NCBI GenBank assembly: GCA_947452325.1
Contig: CANGCZ010000051.1
Span: 1 to 8,824, forward strand
Direction: 5' to 3'
Length of the DNA: 8,824 nucleotides
Origin: Comamonadaceae bacterium
GTDB taxonomy: Bacteria; Pseudomonadota; Gammaproteobacteria; Burkholderiales; Burkholderiaceae_C
The notes under the pieces were generated by a model. It did no database searches. It saw only the letters and a list, made by a program, of their open reading frames with translations, and was not told the origin of the DNA. Made by a program: the position numbers and the translations under genes. Below, in pieces: positions 6,732 to 8,824 of the stretch (the stretch's first letter is position 1; every line of letters starts with the position of its first letter).

Positions 6732-6791
6732 GAAGACAGACGTTGATCAAGTTGTTGGTTTCGAGGTCGACATACACACAGGGAGTAAAAA

Positions 6792-7322
6792 ATGAGCGAG
6801 AAACCTGCGATTTCTGATGATCCGCTGCCTGACGGCGAACTGGTGCCTGCCTTGCCTACCACTTCAGGGGCGCCGCAGGCCGGGCCCCAAGCGCATGCAT
6901 CCGCGACTGATGACCACCAACCCCTGGGTCACGCCGATTTGCACGAACAATTGCCAGCGCCGCATTTGGACCAGGTGCCCGGCGGCTACGGCCATACCGA
7001 TCCGGCCAGTCTGGCGGCAGGCATCAGCATTGACCTGCACGACCCGGATCTGAAAAAGGTCGACAAAGACTCGCTGAACCAGCCGATATGGAGCCAGTCC
7101 GGCGATCCTGGATCTGAGGGCGTGGCAGCGGCCGACGCTGCGCCTGCTGCGTCACCCTGGTCCCAAATGCCGCCGGTGCTGGCGCATCTTGCTCAAGTTG
7201 GACTGACTTCCGCCGATCAATGGGAAGAGCAAATACAACCACGCTTGCAGCAATTGCATGAAGACATCGCCCAGGTGCACGCGCAACTGGACGTGTTGGA
7301 ACGCCAGAAACCTAAAAAATAG
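6792..7322 (+). CDS. Hypothetical acidic soluble protein
   Basis: A 176-residue protein that I do not recognise. It has no signal peptide and no membrane helix. Residues 1-75 are low in complexity and rich in Pro, Asp, Ala, His and Gly, hence probably disordered. Residues 76-100 contain ISIDLHDPDLKKVDKDSL. A second flexible Ala/Ser/Pro stretch follows, and the C-terminus (about 141-173, SADQWEEQIQPRLQQLHEDI onward) is a likely helix or short coiled coil. The start is well supported by GGGAG at 6781-6785, six bases before the ATG. It lies 60 bases after the SPOR gene and 20 before the next gene, all in the same direction. The coding reality is supported by this spacing and the Shine-Dalgarno sequence; a role with its two neighbours is inferred from context only. 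Confidence 0.75.
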   Translation: MSEKPAISDDPLPDGELVPALPTTSGAPQAGPQAHASATDDHQPLGHADLHEQLPAPHLDQVPGGYGHTDPASLAAGISIDLHDPDLKKVDKDSLNQPIWSQSGDPGSEGVAAADAAPAASPWSQMPPVLAHLAQVGLTSADQWEEQIQPRLQQLHEDIAQVHAQLDVLERQKPKK

Positions 7323-7342
7323 ACTTCCTGAGGACAATCAAC

Positions 7343-8527
7343 ATGGCGCAAGATTCGAACAAAGCAGAAACAGCCGCTGACGACGGCGACTTTCTGCCCG
7401 ATATGCCTGTTGAAACGGTGGACGAGAACGCCACCGAGACACTGGCCATCGGCCTGGAATCTTTGGAGGAACAGGCGCTGGACGGCAGCGAAGTGGCGCG
7501 CCAGATCGAAGAATTGACCGGGGTTGTCCTGAGTTCGGCGGAGGTCTCAACACGTTCAGCTGAAGTCGCCGCCAACATCAGCCACGAGATGCGCACCGTC
7601 ATGAAGACGGTCAATGAGATGTCTTCCAAAAACATCTTGCATTCACGCATCATTCTGATTGGCCTCTTGAGTTTTCTGGTGATTGCCGTCGGTACGTTTT
7701 TCGCCATCTCCACGCGCTTGCAACAAAACATACGCCAGCTTGACAGCTTGTCGCTGGCGGTTGGCAAACGCGTGGTCGAGCTTGATGCCACGTTGGCCAC
7801 TTTTGGAGACGCCACCCGTGGCCTGGGCGACACCACGGAAAAGCTCGACAGCATGGAGGAGCGGCAAATCAAACTGGATGAAAAATTCCAGGAAAAAATG
7901 GACTCGCTCGATAAAGTGTTCGTGAAAATGCCGGACCAGATCGCCGGGCAAGTCAACGGCCTGACAGACAAAAATTTGGACGCCAAGCTCAAGGATTTGC
8001 AAAAAAGCATACAGGCACTGGATACCAAGGTTCAGGCCTTGGCCAGCAAGCCCGCGCCGCCGCCACCGGCCGCGCCGGTGGTGAACAACCAGAAGGAAGT
8101 GATTGCTGAAATCCAGAAGCTGAAAAAAGACCTGGAAGCCGCCAATGCCGCGGCGACCGCAGCCGCCATCAAGGCCGCAGCCAAGGAACGTGAACGCGAA
8201 AAACCGCTGGACAAGCCGCTGATCATGCCGGCTCCGGCCCCGGCACCTAAACCGGCGCCTGTGGTGAACAAAGCAGCAGAAGCCAAGGCTGCGGCTGAAC
8301 TCAAGGCCGCTGCCGATGCCAAAGCCGCTGCGGAAGCGCGTGCCGCCGCAGCAGAAGCCAAGGCGGCCGCCGAGGCCAAGGCTGCTGCGGAAGCCAGGGC
8401 CCGGGCTGCCGCCGAAGCCAAAGCGGCTGCAGAAGCACGCGCCGCATCGCAAGCACCGGCTCTGCCGCCGCGTGCCGCGCCTAAGGAAGACCGGGTCATC
8501 TTCCCGCGCCCGGCCAACGACAACTGA
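7343..8527 (+). CDS. Single-pass coiled-coil membrane protein with TolA-like alanine-rich tail
   Basis: A 394-residue protein of no family I can name. Residues 1-98 are acidic and helical, including an EEQALDGSEVARQIEELTG stretch, with no signal peptide. One membrane helix follows (about 102-122, SRIILIGLLSFLVIAVGTFF). Residues 125-235 are strongly predicted coiled coil (QLDSLSLAVGKRVVELDATL onward). A Pro patch (238-246), a second helix, and an Ala/Lys/Glu tract with repeated AEAKAAAE units (about 310-370) follow, resembling the rigid helix of TolA in composition. It ends with KEDRVIFPRPANDN. It is expected to have a cytoplasmic N-terminus and a periplasmic helical rod. The start has AGGA about nine bases upstream. 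It resembles the neighbouring SPOR protein in plan (cytoplasmic domain, single helix, long low-complexity periplasmic part), which may mean they act together. The gene ends 12 bases before a convergent gene. Confidence 0.78.
   Translation: MAQDSNKAETAADDGDFLPDMPVETVDENATETLAIGLESLEEQALDGSEVARQIEELTGVVLSSAEVSTRSAEVAANISHEMRTVMKTVNEMSSKNILHSRIILIGLLSFLVIAVGTFFAISTRLQQNIRQLDSLSLAVGKRVVELDATLATFGDATRGLGDTTEKLDSMEERQIKLDEKFQEKMDSLDKVFVKMPDQIAGQVNGLTDKNLDAKLKDLQKSIQALDTKVQALASKPAPPPPAAPVVNNQKEVIAEIQKLKKDLEAANAAATAAAIKAAAKEREREKPLDKPLIMPAPAPAPKPAPVVNKAAEAKAAAELKAAADAKAAAEARAAAAEAKAAAEAKAAAEARARAAAEAKAAAEARAASQAPALPPRAAPKEDRVIFPRPANDN
8273..8452 (+). repeat. Alanine-rich AEAKAAAE repeat tract
   Basis: Codons for residues 311-370 of the preceding coiled-coil membrane protein encode irregular repeats of AEAKAAAE and AEARAAA units, mostly with GCC, GCG, GCT and AAG codons. 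The units are not exact DNA repeats, so the tract seems to have diverged at synonymous sites under selection for the peptide. It forms a single long charged-alanine helix of about 60 residues, similar in composition to domain II of TolA. Confidence 0.7.
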
Positions 8528-8539
8528 GTCTGATTCGGG

Positions 8540-8824
8540 TCAGGCGAGTTGAAAACTGGCCGCTTGCGATTTCGCCCAATAGCTCTTAAACGGTTCGGGC
8601 AACTTGCTGAAGTTGTCCTTTAACAAAGCACCGGCGCTCAAAGCCGGGTACATCTGAGCCAATGTTTGGGTTTCGTTGCCGCTTAAGCGGTGCGAGAAAT
8701 GGTGAGCATTCACCTCATGCGGCGCATGCAAACCGGCGGCCTGCAACAGCTCCTGTAACGAGGCCAGCGTGTGGTGGTGAAAGTTTTTCACGCGCTCGGC
8801 TTTGGTGGGTACCACCAACGCCAG
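8540..8824 (-). CDS. FMN-binding glutamate synthase family protein, C-terminal fragment
   Basis: The last 94 codons of a minus-strand gene that runs off the right end of the window; the stop is TGA at 8542-8540. The peptide VPTKAERVKNFHHHTLASLQ, then AAGLHAPHEVNAHHFSHRLS and a late YPALSAGALL, matches the C-terminal tail of stand-alone glutamate synthase-like proteins (the GltB central/FMN-domain family, COG0069). In that family a K.ERV.NFH motif, a helix, and an A.GL..P.EL..HH...R pattern close the protein. The FMN-binding barrel and cofactor residues are outside the window, so catalytic state cannot be judged. It converges on the flagellar-linked cluster with 12 bases between stop codons and appears to be the flanking housekeeping gene. 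Confidence 0.8.
   Translation of the reverse strand: MALVVPTKAERVKNFHHHTLASLQELLQAAGLHAPHEVNAHHFSHRLSGNETQTLAQMYPALSAGALLKDNFSKLPEPFKSYWAKSQAASFQLA

Noticed and set aside
6732..6791. Possible promoter before the 176-residue gene (TTGTTG and TACACA boxes; TTGATCAA palindrome at 6743-6750)
   Set aside because: The spacing is about 15 bases and the boxes are weak; the match is no better than chance, so only the ribosome binding site is claimed.
7312..8523. Several long minus-strand open frames opposite the coiled-coil membrane protein gene
   Set aside because: They mirror the Ala/Lys/Glu-rich plus-strand codons; three overlap each other in different frames and none resembles a protein family.
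8512..8561. Possible bidirectional terminator: GGCCA/TGGCC and AACT/AGTT arms around the convergent stop codons
   Set aside because: The arms are interrupted by unpaired bases, the loop is long and there is no T-run on either strand.

Overview
The window looks like a chromosomal segment of a betaproteobacterium, probably Burkholderiales. This is inferred from the flavour of the FliP/FliQ/FliR/FlhB proteins, moderately high GC, a minus-strand pair of a kind I associate with that order, and a downstream FMN-binding glutamate synthase family gene. I ran no database search, so the placement is tentative. The window is almost entirely coding, with no gene-free stretch above about 60 bases. I see no RNA genes, CRISPR arrays or insertion sequences.

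Layout: (1) bases 1-632, plus strand, hold the C-terminal end of the flagellar export ATPase FliI and a complete FliJ. (2) Bases 622-1822, minus strand, hold a two-gene unit: a secreted surface-adhesin-E-like protein followed by a protein with a degenerate methyltransferase-like fold. It overlaps fliJ tail-to-tail and stands head-to-head with fliO, so it splits the flagellar cluster. (3) Bases 1854-5102, plus strand, hold the membrane export gate: fliO, fliP, fliQ, fliR and flhB, all tightly packed or overlapping. (4) Bases 5127-8527, plus strand, hold three further genes: a DamX-like membrane protein (degenerate P-loop-like domain, one membrane helix, Pro/Lys-rich linker, SPOR domain), a small acidic soluble protein of unknown function, and a coiled-coil single-pass membrane protein with an alanine-rich TolA-like tail. 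(5) Bases 8540-8824, minus strand, hold the 3' end of an FMN-binding glutamate synthase family gene, which converges on the cluster and marks its right edge.

How they work together: FliI and FliJ energise and escort substrates to the FliP/Q/R/FlhB gate, assembled with FliO. FlhA is not in this window. FliP, FliQ, FliR and FlhB look intact, but FlhB carries NPQH instead of the usual NPTH autocleavage motif. The three-gene tail after flhB is the most interesting part: a SPOR (peptidoglycan/septum-binding) protein and two uncharacterised proteins sit collinear with the flagellar export genes. This suggests a link between flagellar placement or envelope anchoring and cell-wall or division sites; that is inference from context only.
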